Source of the DNA: DASUPK01 sp963774305
Lineage (GTDB): Bacteria > Actinomycetota > Thermoleophilia > Solirubrobacterales > 70-9
Assembly: GCA_963774305.1 (NCBI GenBank)
Contig: CAVZEM010000009.1
Span: forward strand, 248,001 to 312,000
Direction: 5' to 3'
Length of the DNA: 64,000 nucleotides
Below the pieces are notes generated by a model that was not told where the DNA came from, searched no databases, and was given only the letters and a program-made list of their open reading frames with translations. This document shows positions 16,713-24,404 of the stretch, piece by piece (within the stretch, counting starts at the first letter, position 1; each line of letters begins with the position of its first letter). A program made the translations under genes and the position numbers.

Positions 16713-16915
16713 GCTACATCCCGAAGATCGACCGCAGCGCCTGCAGCGCACATGGCGATTGCGTCGACATCGCGCCCGAGGTCTTCGAGCTGGGCGACAC
16801 CGCCGAGGTGATCGGCAGCGGCCCGGACAAGAAGATCCTCAAGGCAGCGAAGGCCTGCCCGGCGCTGGCCATCGAGGTCGTCGATTCCGAGACCGGCGAG
16901 GTCGTCTACCCGTGA
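16709..16915 (+). CDS. [3Fe-4S]-type ferredoxin
   Basis: 68 residues. Cluster ligands C12 and C18 in SACSAHGDC and C50 in KACPALAIEV. The pattern C-x2-H-x2-C ... C-P has His where a fourth Cys would be, as in actinobacterial ferredoxins that serve P450s and hold a [3Fe-4S] cluster. It starts at the ATG of ATGA overlapping the reductase stop, so reductase and ferredoxin are translated together. No P450 is present here, so the likely partner is the membrane cytochrome b. Confidence 0.9.
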   Translation: MSYIPKIDRSACSAHGDCVDIAPEVFELGDTAEVIGSGPDKKILKAAKACPALAIEVVDSETGEVVYP

Positions 16916-16973
16916 CGGACAAGGCGACAGACGGGCGGAGCCAGGCGGCCGGCATGTTCTGCCGACCGTCCTG

Positions 16974-17210
16974 GTGGCGCTCGCCTGCTTCGGCGTCACC
17001 TTCGAGTTCCTCGCCCTGCAGCTGCAGGCAGGCCGCGATCCCGCCCTCAAGGCCTCGCCCACGTCGGCGATCCCGGCCAAGGTGAGACCCAGGCGAAAGG
17101 TCATCATCACCACGGTCATCCCGGCGGCGACCGGGGGAAGCTCTCGGACCACCTCGAGCACCGGAGGGTCGTTCAGCGCCCCCGCCCCCGTGACGAGCTC
17201 GACGTCATGA
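16974..17210 (+). CDS. Single-pass membrane protein, probable frameshifted N-terminus
   Basis: 78 residues from GTG 16974. Helix VALACFGVTFEFLALQLQAG, basic KVRPRRK, then a Ser/Thr tail ending APVTSSTS, a paralogue of the 14624 product. Two features suggest the true start is lost. The in-frame sequence upstream reads RHVLPTVL, continuing the homology. A well-placed coupled GTG at 16912 (GTGA with the ferredoxin stop) opens a neighbouring frame that reads TDKATDGRSQAAG and then diverges. One indel near 16950 would join them. Either the gene is damaged, the base call is wrong, or the protein starts at 16974. Confidence 0.6.
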   Translation: MALACFGVTFEFLALQLQAGRDPALKASPTSAIPAKVRPRRKVIITTVIPAATGGSSRTTSSTGGSFSAPAPVTSSTS

Positions 17211-18187
17211 GCTACCACGACCTCACCTTCGACTCGATGGGCTGCGAGGTCCGCCTGCTGATCGGCGACCCGCTGCCCGGCTCACCGCCTGCGGCGGAGG
17301 CCGCGAGGCGCGAGCGGCTCTTCATTGAGCTGTTCGACGCCGCGCTTTCGCGCTTCAAGGCGGATAGCGAGCTCACCGCATTCAACGCCGACCCACGCCC
17401 GGTCGTGACCGCCTCGCCGATCCTTCGCCAGGCCGTGCGCGCCGGACTCTGGGCCGCGGAACGGAGCGGGGGGCTCGTGGACCCGACATTGGGCGGTGCG
17501 ATCGCCTCCGCCGGCTATGTGGAATCTCGCGCAGGTGTCGCGCCCGAACCGCTCGCAGACGCGCTGGCCACGGCTCCGGCCCGGCGAGCGGCCGGTCCAG
17601 GCGCGGCGGCCGAGTGGCGTTCGATCGAGGTCGACGATCTCACCGGCACCGTCTCCCGTCCGCCCGGCATCGTCTTCGACACGGGCGGCTGCGGCAAGGG
17701 CCTGGCCGCGGACCTGGTCGCCGAGCGGCTCCGCGGCTACTCGCGCTTCGTCGTCGACTGCGGTGGGGATGTGCGCGTCGGCGGCTTCGCGGCCAAGCTG
17801 GATCCCTGGGCGGTCCATGCCCGGCACCCGATCGACGACGAGCCCGCGGCGATCTTCGATGTTTCCGAGGGCGGGATCGCGACCTCCGGACTGGACATCC
17901 GGCTGTGGCGCCGCGAGGACGGATCGTTCGCACATCACCTCCTCGATCCGAGCACGGGCGAACCCGCCTGGACCGGCCTGGTAGGCGTCACCGCCCTCGG
18001 CCGCACCGCGCTGGAGGCGGAGACCCTCTCGAAGGCCGCGCTGCTCAGCGGGCCGGAGCGGGGTCGCGAGCTGCTCTCGGAATTCGGCGGGATGTTCGTG
18101 CGCGACGACGGCAGGGTCGAGATCGCAGGGCCGGTCGAGCCGAAGCTCATCGGCAGGCGTAGCGGCACGCTGGCTCCCGCAGGCTGA
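17207..18187 (+). CDS. apbE: FAD:protein FMN transferase
   Basis: 326 residues. Attaches FMN from FAD to a Thr/Ser of extracytoplasmic target proteins. Family motifs: FDSMGCEVRL at the N-terminus, GLVDPTLG, the FAD-binding DTGGCGKGLAADL, CGGDVRVGG, and the Mg-binding HHLLDPSTGEPA followed by ETLSKAALL. No signal peptide or lipobox is evident, so it may act in the cytoplasm or be exported by an unusual route. ATGA-coupled to the preceding small gene, making it the last gene of the redox operon. A canonical FMN_bind target is not found in the window. Confidence 0.92.
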   Translation: MSYHDLTFDSMGCEVRLLIGDPLPGSPPAAEAARRERLFIELFDAALSRFKADSELTAFNADPRPVVTASPILRQAVRAGLWAAERSGGLVDPTLGGAIASAGYVESRAGVAPEPLADALATAPARRAAGPGAAAEWRSIEVDDLTGTVSRPPGIVFDTGGCGKGLAADLVAERLRGYSRFVVDCGGDVRVGGFAAKLDPWAVHARHPIDDEPAAIFDVSEGGIATSGLDIRLWRREDGSFAHHLLDPSTGEPAWTGLVGVTALGRTALEAETLSKAALLSGPERGRELLSEFGGMFVRDDGRVEIAGPVEPKLIGRRSGTLAPAG

Positions 18188-18254
18188 CGCTGCCTGCGCG
18201 ACCGCCACCTCCCTGTTCGGCACCTGCGAACCTTCGGATCGCGCGCAGGGGTCG

Positions 18255-19895
18255 ATGACGCCAGAGCCAGCCAACCAGGAGGAGATTGCCGAGCAGCCGG
18301 CGACGGCTGAGGAGGCGGTCGCGCGGCTGGACGACGTCGAGCGCGTCACCGACGCGGCGCTGGCGTACCTCGACCTGGACGACCTGCTCACTGAGCTGCT
18401 CCACCGGGTCACCGACATCCTGCAAGCGGACACCGCCGCCGTGCTCCTGGTCGAGGACGATGGGCGGACGCTCGCGGCCCGGGCTGCAAGGGGCCTCGAG
18501 GAGGAGGTGGAGCGGGGGTTCAGCCTGCCCGTCGGGCGGGGATTCGCGGGTCGCGTCGCGGCGACTCGGGAGCCCTTGGTGATTCCGGACCTGGACAACT
18601 CGCCGATCACGGTGGTCAACCCGCTGATACGCGAGAAGCGCGTCCGGTCGCTGCTCGGGGTTCCTCTGATCGTCGAGGGCACCGTCGTCGGCGTGCTGCA
18701 CGTCGGAACCCTCACGCTGCGCGATTTCGCCGATGGAGACGTCCGGTTGTTGCAGCTCGTGGCCGACCGGGTCGCGCTGTCGATCGAGCGGTCCCGGCTG
18801 GCGGTTCAGGGCCGGATCGCGCAGACTCTCCAGCGGAGCCTGCTGCCGCACAGCCTTCCCCGCCGGCCCGGCCTGAGCATGGCCGCCTGGTACCTGCCCG
18901 CCGCGGAGGAGTCGGCGGTGGGCGGCGACTGGTACGACGTGATCCAGCTTGATGATCGCCGGCTCGGGCTGACGATCGGCGATGTCGCCGGTCACGGGAT
19001 GGCCGCGGCCACCTACATGGGCCAGCTCCGCAGCGCCGTGCGGGCTTATGCGCTCGACCTCGAGCGGCCGGCGGAGCTTCTCGCCAAGGTCTCGCGGTTC
19101 GCCGACCAGGAGCATTCGCGGATGGCGACGGTGATCTACGCGACGATCAACCTGGACACCTGGGTTGTGGACTTCGCCAGGGCCGGCCACCCCTATCCAC
19201 TCCTGCTCCGAGCCGACGGGTCCACGACCTTCCTGACCGAGGCGGGCGGGCCTCCCCTCGGGTCGGGAGGGGTGGGCGACTACGACCAGCAGCGAGTCAC
19301 GCTGGGCCCCGCCGAGACCCTGTTCCTCTATACGGACGGGCTGATCGAGCGCCGGGGCCGAACGCTGTCGGAGGGTGAGGCGGCCCTCGCGGAGGCCGCG
19401 ACCGAGGCGCCCGACGAGCCGGAGCTCATGTGCCGAACCATCATCCAGCGACTCACCGATGGCATCGAGGCCCCGGACGACATCGCCGTGCTCGCCATCA
19501 GGGCGGTCGGGCTCCACGACCGGCTCGATGTCGAGGTGCCGGCGCAGGCGGAGCAGCTCGCGACCCTTCGCCATCTGATCCGGCGCTGGGTGACCGCGCA
19601 GGGCGGCACCGACGATGACTGCGCCGCCTTCGCGATCGCGGTGACCGAGGCCTGCGCGAACGCGGTCGAGCACGCGTACGGCCCGGGAGACGCGACCATC
19701 GACATGCGCGCAGAGCTGACCGGCCACGAGGCGGCGGTGACCGTCCAAGACGGTGGGGGTTGGCGGGAGCCCAGGGGCGGGAACCGCGGCCGCGGGATCC
19801 CCGTGATGACGGAGTTCATGGATGATGTCGTCATCGATACGGGCGAGCGGGGGACAACCGTGGAGCTTCGCCGGCGGCTCGGGGCTGCGCGATGA
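18255..19895 (+). CDS. GAF-SpoIIE phosphatase-HATPase signalling protein
   Basis: 546 residues with three domains. GAF sensor (about 36-182). PP2C/SpoIIE phosphatase (about 200-395) with metal-binding Asp in GGDWYD, IGDVAGHG and DDIAVLAI. C-terminal HATPase_c_2 kinase domain (about 420-545) with N-box VTEACANAVEHAY and GNRGRGIPVM. This combines an RsbU-like phosphatase and an RsbW-like anti-sigma kinase in one protein. It is ATGA-coupled to a STAS anti-anti-sigma factor, so it likely phosphorylates and dephosphorylates that partner to control a sigma factor or another output. No sigma gene is adjacent. Confidence 0.9.
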   Translation: MTPEPANQEEIAEQPATAEEAVARLDDVERVTDAALAYLDLDDLLTELLHRVTDILQADTAAVLLVEDDGRTLAARAARGLEEEVERGFSLPVGRGFAGRVAATREPLVIPDLDNSPITVVNPLIREKRVRSLLGVPLIVEGTVVGVLHVGTLTLRDFADGDVRLLQLVADRVALSIERSRLAVQGRIAQTLQRSLLPHSLPRRPGLSMAAWYLPAAEESAVGGDWYDVIQLDDRRLGLTIGDVAGHGMAAATYMGQLRSAVRAYALDLERPAELLAKVSRFADQEHSRMATVIYATINLDTWVVDFARAGHPYPLLLRADGSTTFLTEAGGPPLGSGGVGDYDQQRVTLGPAETLFLYTDGLIERRGRTLSEGEAALAEAATEAPDEPELMCRTIIQRLTDGIEAPDDIAVLAIRAVGLHDRLDVEVPAQAEQLATLRHLIRRWVTAQGGTDDDCAAFAIAVTEACANAVEHAYGPGDATIDMRAELTGHEAAVTVQDGGGWREPRGGNRGRGIPVMTEFMDDVVIDTGERGTTVELRRRLGAAR

Positions 19896-20245
19896 TGCCT
19901 GAGCTCGCGCGGCTCTCGTTCGAGACCGACGGAGACGTGGAACTGGCGCACGTCGCCGGGGAGGTCGACGCCTCCAACGTCGCCGACCTGACCCGGCAGC
20001 TGCTCGATGCGGTCTCGAACCAGACCCGCGCCCTCGTCCTGGACCTGAGCGAGACGAGCTACATCGACAGCTCGGGGATCAGCCTGATCTTCGACGCCGC
20101 AGCCCGGATGAAGAATCGCCGGCAGCAGCTGCGGCTCGTCGTCCGGCCGAAGTCGTTCGTGGGCGAGGTCCTGGCGGCCGTCTCCATGGCGGATTCGGTC
20201 CCGATCGACCCGGCGCTGGCGGAAGCTCTGCGCGCGGTGGGTTAG
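19892..20245 (+). CDS. STAS-domain anti-anti-sigma factor
   Basis: 117 residues, the usual length of RsbV/SpoIIAA. The phosphorylation loop SYIDSSGISLIF places the acceptor at S60 after D59. The N-terminal strand VELAHVAGEVDASNV matches the family. Coupled by ATGA to the phosphatase/kinase upstream, its probable switching partner. It overlaps the 3' end of the convergent FHA gene by 4 bases. Confidence 0.9.
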   Translation: MMPELARLSFETDGDVELAHVAGEVDASNVADLTRQLLDAVSNQTRALVLDLSETSYIDSSGISLIFDAAARMKNRRQQLRLVVRPKSFVGEVLAAVSMADSVPIDPALAEALRAVG

Positions 20246-20883
20246 ACGCCGGCGGTCTCGATGACGCTGAGCGTGTAGCGCCCGATCTGGAGCTCGTCGC
20301 CGTCCGCGAGCGGGCTCCAGTCGACCGGCTCGCCGTTCACGAGGATGCCGTTCATGGAGCGGTCATCGAGCACGCGCAGATCGCCCTCAGGCGTCTGTAC
20401 CACGACCGCGTGCCGGCGCGAGACGGTGGGGTCATCGAGCCGAATGTCCGCGGAGCGGCTGCGTCCGATCCGTGACCAGCCGTCCGACAGCTCGATCACG
20501 CGCGTGCGGCTGTCGGCGAACATCGCCAGGTAATTGCCCGGATCGGAGATCGACTGGCGCACGTCGTCCAGCCAGTCCTCGGGCTTGGCGGCGGGGCGGG
20601 TGATGGCGATGTTCCTGAGGGTGGGCTGCTCGAACATCGATGAACGACGGAAGTCGGTGCCGCCGCAGTTGGGGCACTCCGGAATCGACTCTGCGGGCTC
20701 GAATGAGACCGGGAAGGAACACCCCTGGCAGATGAAGGAACCGACGCCGCCGGCAGGCTCACCTGCGTGGCGGATGTCGTCCTGACTCTGTCCAATCAGC
20801 GACATCGGGGGTGCGGTCGATACTACTCCCGGTACTGCGGAATGGCTAGTCGTTTTTCGCGGGTGGTACGGAAAGTCCACCAT
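20242..20883 (-). CDS. Zinc-ribbon and FHA-domain protein
   Basis: 213 residues. A zinc ribbon with C52-x2-C55 and C70-x2-C73 (ECPNCGG) is followed by a linker and a C-terminal FHA domain (about 130-205). The FHA domain has the phosphothreonine-binding residues in RIGRSRSADI, VSRRHAVV and the N of SMNGILVNG. It should read a Ser/Thr-phosphorylated partner. The start at ATG 20883 has a weak ribosome site; ATG 20805 (MSLIGQ) is an alternative that keeps both domains. Convergent with the STAS gene. Confidence 0.85.
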   Translation of the reverse strand: MVDFPYHPRKTTSHSAVPGVVSTAPPMSLIGQSQDDIRHAGEPAGGVGSFICQGCSFPVSFEPAESIPECPNCGGTDFRRSSMFEQPTLRNIAITRPAAKPEDWLDDVRQSISDPGNYLAMFADSRTRVIELSDGWSRIGRSRSADIRLDDPTVSRRHAVVVQTPEGDLRVLDDRSMNGILVNGEPVDWSPLADGDELQIGRYTLSVIETAGV

Positions 20884-20946
20884 TTCCAGGGGTCCTGGAC
20901 CCAGTAGCCGGTGGTGGCCGGATGACCCGACTAGAATCGCGCGCCC

Positions 20947-21450
20947 GTGGGGCCGATTTCGCTCACCGTCTCAATCGACGCTCCGCGCGAGGCGGTCTTC
21001 GACTTCATCTGCGATCTGGGCATCCGTCAGGGCTGGACCGACCACTTCGCGCACGATTACCGCCTCGAGCGCATTCCGGCGCAGGGAGAGGGAGCCGGGG
21101 CGCGCTTCCGCGTCGATGCTCCCGCGGGTGTGCGCTACATGGAGACCGTGATCGCCGAGGCCGACCGGCCGTTTCGCATCGTCGAGCACGGGCGGGGCGG
21201 GCGCCTGGATCGCATTCAGATCAGGACGGTGTGGGAGCTGGAGGAGGGCCCGACGACAACGGTCCGGCTCACCTTCTGGACCGCTCCGCCCACCGCATTC
21301 GACCGCGTCCGGGAGCTCGGGCGGTCGAGGTGGTGGAAGCGGCGCTGGGGCAAGGCCCTGAGGCGCATGCAGGAGATCATCGAATCCGGCGAGGCCGTTC
21401 CGCGCACAGAGGTCGCCGGCGGCGATCGCCTGCCCGCTGTTGTCTCCTGA
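20947..21450 (+). CDS. SRPBCC/polyketide-cyclase-like protein
   Basis: 167 residues from a GTG. Opening ISLTVSIDAPREAVFDFICDL is the first strand and helix of the START/SRPBCC fold. The middle EGAGARFRVDAP and the long C-terminal helix RMQEIIESGEAVPR also fit. Members bind hydrophobic ligands or act as cyclases. No catalytic residue can be assigned. The region is probably its own transcript, running toward the lipoprotein gene 21 bases downstream. Confidence 0.8.
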   Translation: MGPISLTVSIDAPREAVFDFICDLGIRQGWTDHFAHDYRLERIPAQGEGAGARFRVDAPAGVRYMETVIAEADRPFRIVEHGRGGRLDRIQIRTVWELEEGPTTTVRLTFWTAPPTAFDRVRELGRSRWWKRRWGKALRRMQEIIESGEAVPRTEVAGGDRLPAVVS

Positions 21451-21471
21451 GACTTACGGAGCGGACCCGGG

Positions 21472-22047
21472 ATGCCTGCGGATAGACTGCGCGCCCTCAT
21501 GCGCCCCGGCCACAAGGGAGCCCTGGCACTCGTGCTGCTCTGTGCCCTCGCCGTGCTCGGCGTGGCGGGTTGCGGCAACGATCTCGGCAAGGAGGCGGAC
21601 GAGGGAGTCCCTATCCAGCTCGGCAACCTCAAGTTCAACGTCCAGGAGACACGCTTCCTCAATCCCTCCCAGCCCGACGACAAGCAGTACCTGGAGGGGC
21701 AGAAGCTGCCGACGCCCGCGGGCAAGGACTACCTCGGGGTCTTCCTGACGATCCACAACACGGGCGACAACCCCGTCAGGCTGCCCACCAACGCCGACAT
21801 GAGCGTCGTCGACACGACGGGCGCCGCATACGAGTCGATTCCGAGCCACACCGACTTCGCGGCCCCGCTGGGCAGCGTCCTCGCTCCCGGGGGCGACATT
21901 CCCGCGCCCGGAACCGCGGCCGCGAACGGGCCGACGCAGGGAGCTCTCGTCCTCTTCCTGGTCGATCAGAACCTCAGCGAGAACCGGCCGCCCAAGCTCG
22001 AGATCAACTCCGCGGGCGAGAGCGGCGAGATCACCCTCGATATCTAG
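21472..22047 (+). CDS. Lipoprotein with DUF4352-like domain
   Basis: 191 residues. Basic N-terminus, hydrophobic stretch LALVLLCALAVLGVAGC with lipobox V-A-G-C. Residues 50-190 form a beta-rich Telobox/DUF4352-type domain: DYLGVFLTIHNTGDNPVRL, then YESIPSHTDF, and a C-terminal LEI..GEITLDI strand. Such domains sit outside the membrane and have immunoglobulin-like folds; roles are largely unknown. Followed 27 bases later by a small membrane protein, probably one operon. Confidence 0.82.
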   Translation: MPADRLRALMRPGHKGALALVLLCALAVLGVAGCGNDLGKEADEGVPIQLGNLKFNVQETRFLNPSQPDDKQYLEGQKLPTPAGKDYLGVFLTIHNTGDNPVRLPTNADMSVVDTTGAAYESIPSHTDFAAPLGSVLAPGGDIPAPGTAAANGPTQGALVLFLVDQNLSENRPPKLEINSAGESGEITLDI

Positions 22048-22074
22048 GCTCGAGGCAGGGGAGGCCCCCGGCCA

Positions 22075-22386
22075 ATGAGGAAGACCCAGCTCCAGGCAAT
22101 CCTGGTCATCGGCGGCATCGGGGCAGCCCTGGCGCTGATCCAGCTGCTCGGCGTCGCGGGAGGAGTCGTCGCGGTCGTGCTGTTGGTCCTCTGCACGATC
22201 GTCACCGCACCGGCAGCCCCGGAGCCCGATGCCGGCGGCCTCAACTGGTGGGCGCTGATCGCCGGTGGCACCGCGCTCGCGCTGATCGGCGTCCCGCTGG
22301 GCCTGGCCCTGGAGGGCCCGGGCGGCGTCCTCACCGCCATCGGCGGCGGGATGGCGATGGTGGGCGTGGCGTTCGGGATGCCGTAA
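22075..22386 (+). CDS. Small membrane protein, three predicted helices
   Basis: 103 residues, mostly hydrophobic. Helices at about 8-27 (AILVIGGIGAALALIQLLGV), 28-48 (VVAVVLLVLCTIVT) and 58-100 (LIAGGTALALIGVPLGLAL and beyond). A GGGGAGG ribosome site precedes ATG 22075. No known family. The stop codon is immediately followed by the hairpin element described at 22386. Confidence 0.7.
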   Translation: MRKTQLQAILVIGGIGAALALIQLLGVAGGVVAVVLLVLCTIVTAPAAPEPDAGGLNWWALIAGGTALALIGVPLGLALEGPGGVLTAIGGGMAMVGVAFGMP

Positions 22387-22481
22387 GCGGCTGCCAGGCC
22401 GCTGCATCCAGGAGCGGAGGGCGAAGCCCGTAGCGACTTAAGCGGGGCGGCCGCTCGCAGCCGCGATTTGATGGCGAAGCC
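22386..22481 (+). repeat. Post-stop bipartite hairpin element, copy 1
   Basis: The hairpin AGCGGC-TGCCAG-GCCGCT begins at the last base of the TAA stop. It is followed by GGGC-GAA-GCCC (22419-22429) and GGC-GAA-GCC (22473-22481). The same two-part arrangement follows the stops at 44450 and 54255. It lies between convergent genes (22075 product and the PBP). It may serve as a terminator or RNA-end stabiliser; there is no T-run. Confidence 0.45.
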
Positions 22482-22490
22482 GTCCCGCCG

Positions 22491-24362
22491 CTACAGCGCC
22501 GAGCCGAGAATCTCTCGCGCGATGGGCGCGGCGGTCGTGCCGCCATCGCCCGAGGCGTCGATCAGCATCACGCCGATCGCCAGCTTCGGCTTGCCGGACG
22601 GGGCGAAGGCGATGAACCAGCCGTCGACGATCTGCTTGGCGGTGTCCTCCTGGCCCGGCGGGGGAGTCGGCTGCCCGGGCTTGGGGCCGAGCTCAGCCGT
22701 GCCGGTCTTGCCCGCTACCTGAATGCCCGGCAGTGCCGCCTGCGTGCCGGTTCCCTGCGTGACGACGGCGCGCATCAGGCCGGTCAGGACGCGCGCGTTG
22801 CCCTTTGAGGTGACCTCCACCGGCTTGGCAGCGCTCTTCAGGTTCGGGTCCTTGACGATCGAGGTCGGATCGCGGACGCCGTCGTTGGCGACGGTCTGGG
22901 CGACCGACGCCATGCCGAGCGGCGTTGCGAGCACCTTGCCCTGCCCGAACGCGGTCACCGAGAGGTCGGTGTGGGTGGGCTCGGCGTTGAGCTCGGCGGC
23001 GCTCGGGATCGTCATCTTGCCCGGCTGCGTGGCCGCCGTCGCCGACGCGTTGTAGAGGCTCGGGGTCTGGTTGAAGCCGTAGCGCTCGGCGGTGTCGACG
23101 AGTCGCTCCGCGCCGACCTTCACTCCGAGCGGCGCAAAGACGCTGTTGCACGAGTCTGCAAACGCTTCCACGAAGGTCCCGCCGCAGACCTCGTCGTGCG
23201 CGTTATGGACCACGCGCGCGCCCGCGTTCGGGTCCGGGTTGATCTCGGTGAGGTGCGGGAACGTGTCGGTCAGCTTCACGTCGTGGCCCTCGAGCGCGGC
23301 GGTGGTGGTGATCACCTTGAAGGTCGAGCCGGGAGGCTGCGGGGAGGAGTAGGCGGAGCCGGCCAGCGCCAGGACGTTCCCGTTGCGTGCGTTGAGGACG
23401 ACCACGCCGCCCGACTGGCCACCCAGCGCGGCCACGGTCGTCGACTGGAGGTGCGGATCGATCGTCGTCCTCACGGGCTGGCCGGGTGTGCCGTGTGCGG
23501 TGGCGAGCACGCGGCCGGACGTGCCGGCAGGCACGTCCGGCAATGGGGTGCCGTCCTTGACGGCGAGCAGCTGCCCACTCGGTTGACCCGAGAGGCGCGG
23601 GTTGAAGGCGAGCTCGAGGCCGCTCACGCCGGTGTCCTCGTTGCTCGGGTAGCCCGCCTTCTGGAGCTTGGCCTGCTCCTCGGGGTCCGGCGCCCCCGTG
23701 TCGCCGGCGACGTCGATCGCGTCCGTGCCAAGAGGGGAGGTGCGGTCGTCGACAGGGCCCGTCGCGAGCGGCACCCCGTGCCTGGCGAGGATCGCCGCGC
23801 GCCGCCCGACGGTCAGCCGTCGGCCCACCCGTTCGCCGTTCACCAGGCCCGGGAAGGTCAGGCTTGGGTTCCAGGCGACCTTGCCGCCGTCCAGGGGCAG
23901 GCGCAGGACGCCGTCGACCTTGCCGAATAGCCTGGTGCCGACCCCGACGCCGACATCGACCACGTTGGTGCCGTTGACGCTTTTCGGGCCATCGGCGCTG
24001 CCGGGGTCGATGGTGGTGGCGGTCGAGGCCTCCTGGGCTTCGGCATAGGCGCTCTGGAGGTCGGCCGCCGAGTACTGAGCCTGTGCGGAGTCGGAGAGCT
24101 CGTCGTGCATCGCGCTGAAGTCCTGGTGCGCCCAGTCGTTGACGAACCGCTCGGCCATGTCCTGCTCCGCGCTGCCCGCGGAGCTGATTGCCCCGAAGAT
24201 GAACGCGATCAGGGCCACGACGGCGAGTGGAAGGGCGCGCTGGCGCAGGCGCCGCTGGCGCTCGGTGAGGGGTCCCCGCTGCGCTGGCGGCGGCCTGATC
24301 GGCCGCCGTGGCGGCCGCGCCTCCCCATCTCGGGTCCGTGACCGTGTCACGGGCGGATTCAC
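22491..24362 (-). CDS. Class B penicillin-binding protein with MecA_N-like domain
   Basis: 623 residues from GTG 24362. Basic proline-rich cytoplasmic N-terminus, one membrane helix (about 43-62), NTF2-like MecA_N domain (about 65-180), a linking domain, and a transpeptidase domain. Active-site motifs are S346-T-F-K349, S404-C-N406 and K552-T-G554, so the enzyme should be active in septal or side-wall peptidoglycan cross-linking. The MecA_N module is shared with PBP2a-type enzymes and many actinobacterial PBPs; resistance is not implied. No ribosome site is visible before the GTG, so the message may be leaderless. Divergent from marP. Confidence 0.9.
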   Translation of the reverse strand: MNPPVTRSRTRDGEARPPRRPIRPPPAQRGPLTERQRRLRQRALPLAVVALIAFIFGAISSAGSAEQDMAERFVNDWAHQDFSAMHDELSDSAQAQYSAADLQSAYAEAQEASTATTIDPGSADGPKSVNGTNVVDVGVGVGTRLFGKVDGVLRLPLDGGKVAWNPSLTFPGLVNGERVGRRLTVGRRAAILARHGVPLATGPVDDRTSPLGTDAIDVAGDTGAPDPEEQAKLQKAGYPSNEDTGVSGLELAFNPRLSGQPSGQLLAVKDGTPLPDVPAGTSGRVLATAHGTPGQPVRTTIDPHLQSTTVAALGGQSGGVVVLNARNGNVLALAGSAYSSPQPPGSTFKVITTTAALEGHDVKLTDTFPHLTEINPDPNAGARVVHNAHDEVCGGTFVEAFADSCNSVFAPLGVKVGAERLVDTAERYGFNQTPSLYNASATAATQPGKMTIPSAAELNAEPTHTDLSVTAFGQGKVLATPLGMASVAQTVANDGVRDPTSIVKDPNLKSAAKPVEVTSKGNARVLTGLMRAVVTQGTGTQAALPGIQVAGKTGTAELGPKPGQPTPPPGQEDTAKQIVDGWFIAFAPSGKPKLAIGVMLIDASGDGGTTAAPIAREILGSAL

Positions 24363-24404
24363 GTGCGCAAAGTTAGTCGCTCGTGCGCTTGTATTCGGGA
24401 AACC

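Noticed and set aside
22491..24362. Methicillin-resistance determinant (MecA)
   Set aside because: The MecA_N domain is shared with many ordinary class B PBPs; nothing in the active-site motifs marks a resistance enzyme.
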